This document shows positions 5,266 to 5,715 of a DNA stretch of 5,715 nt, in pieces (positions within the stretch are counted from its first letter, which is position 1; the number at the start of each line of letters is the position of its first letter). Made by a program: the position numbers and the translations under genes. The stretch is taken from positions 1-5,715 of the forward strand of contig CAKVKI010000173.1 of NCBI GenBank assembly GCA_934754975.1, written 5' to 3'. The notes beneath the pieces were generated by a model. The model worked only from the letters and a program-made list of their open reading frames with translations. It searched no databases and was not told where the DNA came from. Source of the DNA: an uncultured Alistipes sp. (GTDB lineage: Bacteria; Bacteroidota; Bacteroidia; Bacteroidales; Rikenellaceae).

Positions 5266-5475
5266 ATGACAACGAACAACACCAAGAGACTGTTCCGTAC
5301 TCCCGACGGCATCATCGCAGGCGTCTGCGGCGGACTGGCCGAATTCTTCGGTCTCGACGTATCGCTCATACGCATCGCAACACTGATTCTCATACTTTTC
5401 GGCGGCCTTTCGATCTGGGTCTACATCATCCTCTGGCTGATCGTGCCGAAGGCTCCGAAGAGATTAACCGAATAG
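5266..5475 (+). CDS. Stand-alone PspC domain protein (69 aa)
   Basis: A small membrane protein made of a single PspC domain: 'KRLFRTPDGIIAGVCGGLAEFFGLDVSLIRI' (residues 7-37) followed by one transmembrane helix (about 38-60, 'LILILFGGLSIWVYIILWLIV') and a basic tail (PKAPKRLTE). About 60 aa is the normal length of the isolated domain, so it looks complete rather than a fragment. It is a near copy of the C-terminal domain of the preceding protein. The start is 4 nt after the previous stop, and padR begins 4 nt after this stop, so all three are likely translated from one mRNA. It probably sits in the inner membrane, perhaps pairing with the larger PspC protein. Confidence 0.92.
   Translation: MTTNNTKRLFRTPDGIIAGVCGGLAEFFGLDVSLIRIATLILILFGGLSIWVYIILWLIVPKAPKRLTE
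5392..5436 (+). repeat. Direct repeat within the PspC domain, copy 2
   Basis: Partner of 5160-5204 (44 of 45 nt identical), in the same frame relative to the PspC domain. Flanking third positions differ freely, so the identity of this block exceeds that of the rest of the domain. Confidence 0.9.
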
Positions 5476-5479
5476 CGCA

Positions 5480-5715
5480 ATGGCTGAAGACAACGTAAAA
5501 GCGCAGATGCGCAAAGGAATTCTGGAGTACTGCATCCTCGCCATTCTATCCCGCGAAGATTCATACGCTCCGAAGATCATCGCCGAACTCAAGCAGGCCG
5601 AGATGATCGTAGTCGAGGGTACGCTCTACCCGATCCTCACGCGGCAGAAGAACGCAGGGCTTCTGACCTACCGCTGGGAAGAGTCGCCGCAGGGACCGCC
5701 CCGCAAGTATTACAC
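5480..5715 (+). CDS. PadR family transcriptional regulator, N-terminal part (3' truncated by window)
   Basis: 78 full codons are visible from ATG 5480. They form a PadR winged-helix domain: 'MRKGILEYCILAILSREDSYAPKIIAEL' (helices 1-2, residues 10-37), then the recognition segment 'EGTLYPILTRQKNAGLL' (46-62) and the wing 'YRWEESPQGPPRKYY' (64-78), which carries the GPxRKYY signature of the family. The full protein is usually about 105-120 aa, with a C-terminal dimerisation helix missing here. By family knowledge it is a dimeric repressor, often binding its own promoter and responding to small hydrophobic compounds or envelope conditions. It starts 4 nt after the small PspC gene; its likely target is the palindromic promoter at 4650-4705. 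There is no Shine-Dalgarno. Confidence 0.93.
   Translation, partial: MAEDNVKAQMRKGILEYCILAILSREDSYAPKIIAELKQAEMIVVEGTLYPILTRQKNAGLLTYRWEESPQGPPRKYY

Overview
The window looks like chromosomal DNA of a GC-rich member of Bacteroidales, most like Alistipes/Rikenellaceae. This is inferred from the fumarate reductase iron-sulfur subunit, the DUF4252 and PspC/PadR families, a consensus Bacteroidetes promoter (ATTG, 20 nt, TATATTTG) and the absence of Shine-Dalgarno sequences. No mobile element, CRISPR array, tRNA or rRNA was seen.

Left part (1-1135, + strand). The 3' end of a succinate dehydrogenase/fumarate reductase iron-sulfur subunit gene closes with a strong intrinsic terminator. A 240-nt spacer with possible RNA secondary structure follows, then a small, very acidic 72-aa hypothetical protein. 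About 290 nt of non-coding DNA comes next, with two or three hairpins. One is a minus-strand terminator with a T8 tail, and one is a 14-bp nearly perfect hairpin that could stop transcription from both sides.

Central part (4499 down to 1136, - strand). Five tightly packed genes form one operon: an ECF sigma factor, a single-pass membrane protein that is probably its anti-sigma factor (overlapping by 26 nt), two tandem paralogous outer-membrane beta-barrel proteins, and a secreted DUF4252 protein. The layout fits a cell-envelope sensing module: the sigma factor is held by the membrane protein and released to transcribe envelope proteins, including its own operon. The second barrel gene and the DUF4252 gene share an almost identical signal-peptide segment although their mature proteins are unrelated.

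Right part (4500-5715, + strand). A divergent AT-rich intergenic region carries phased A/T tracts and a consensus promoter embedded in a nested palindrome. It drives a PspC-domain protein with a conserved Bacteroidetes N-terminal domain, a 69-aa stand-alone PspC protein that is a recent partial duplicate, and a PadR-family repressor cut by the window end. The palindromes centred on the -33 and -7 elements are good candidates for PadR autoregulation of this operon.
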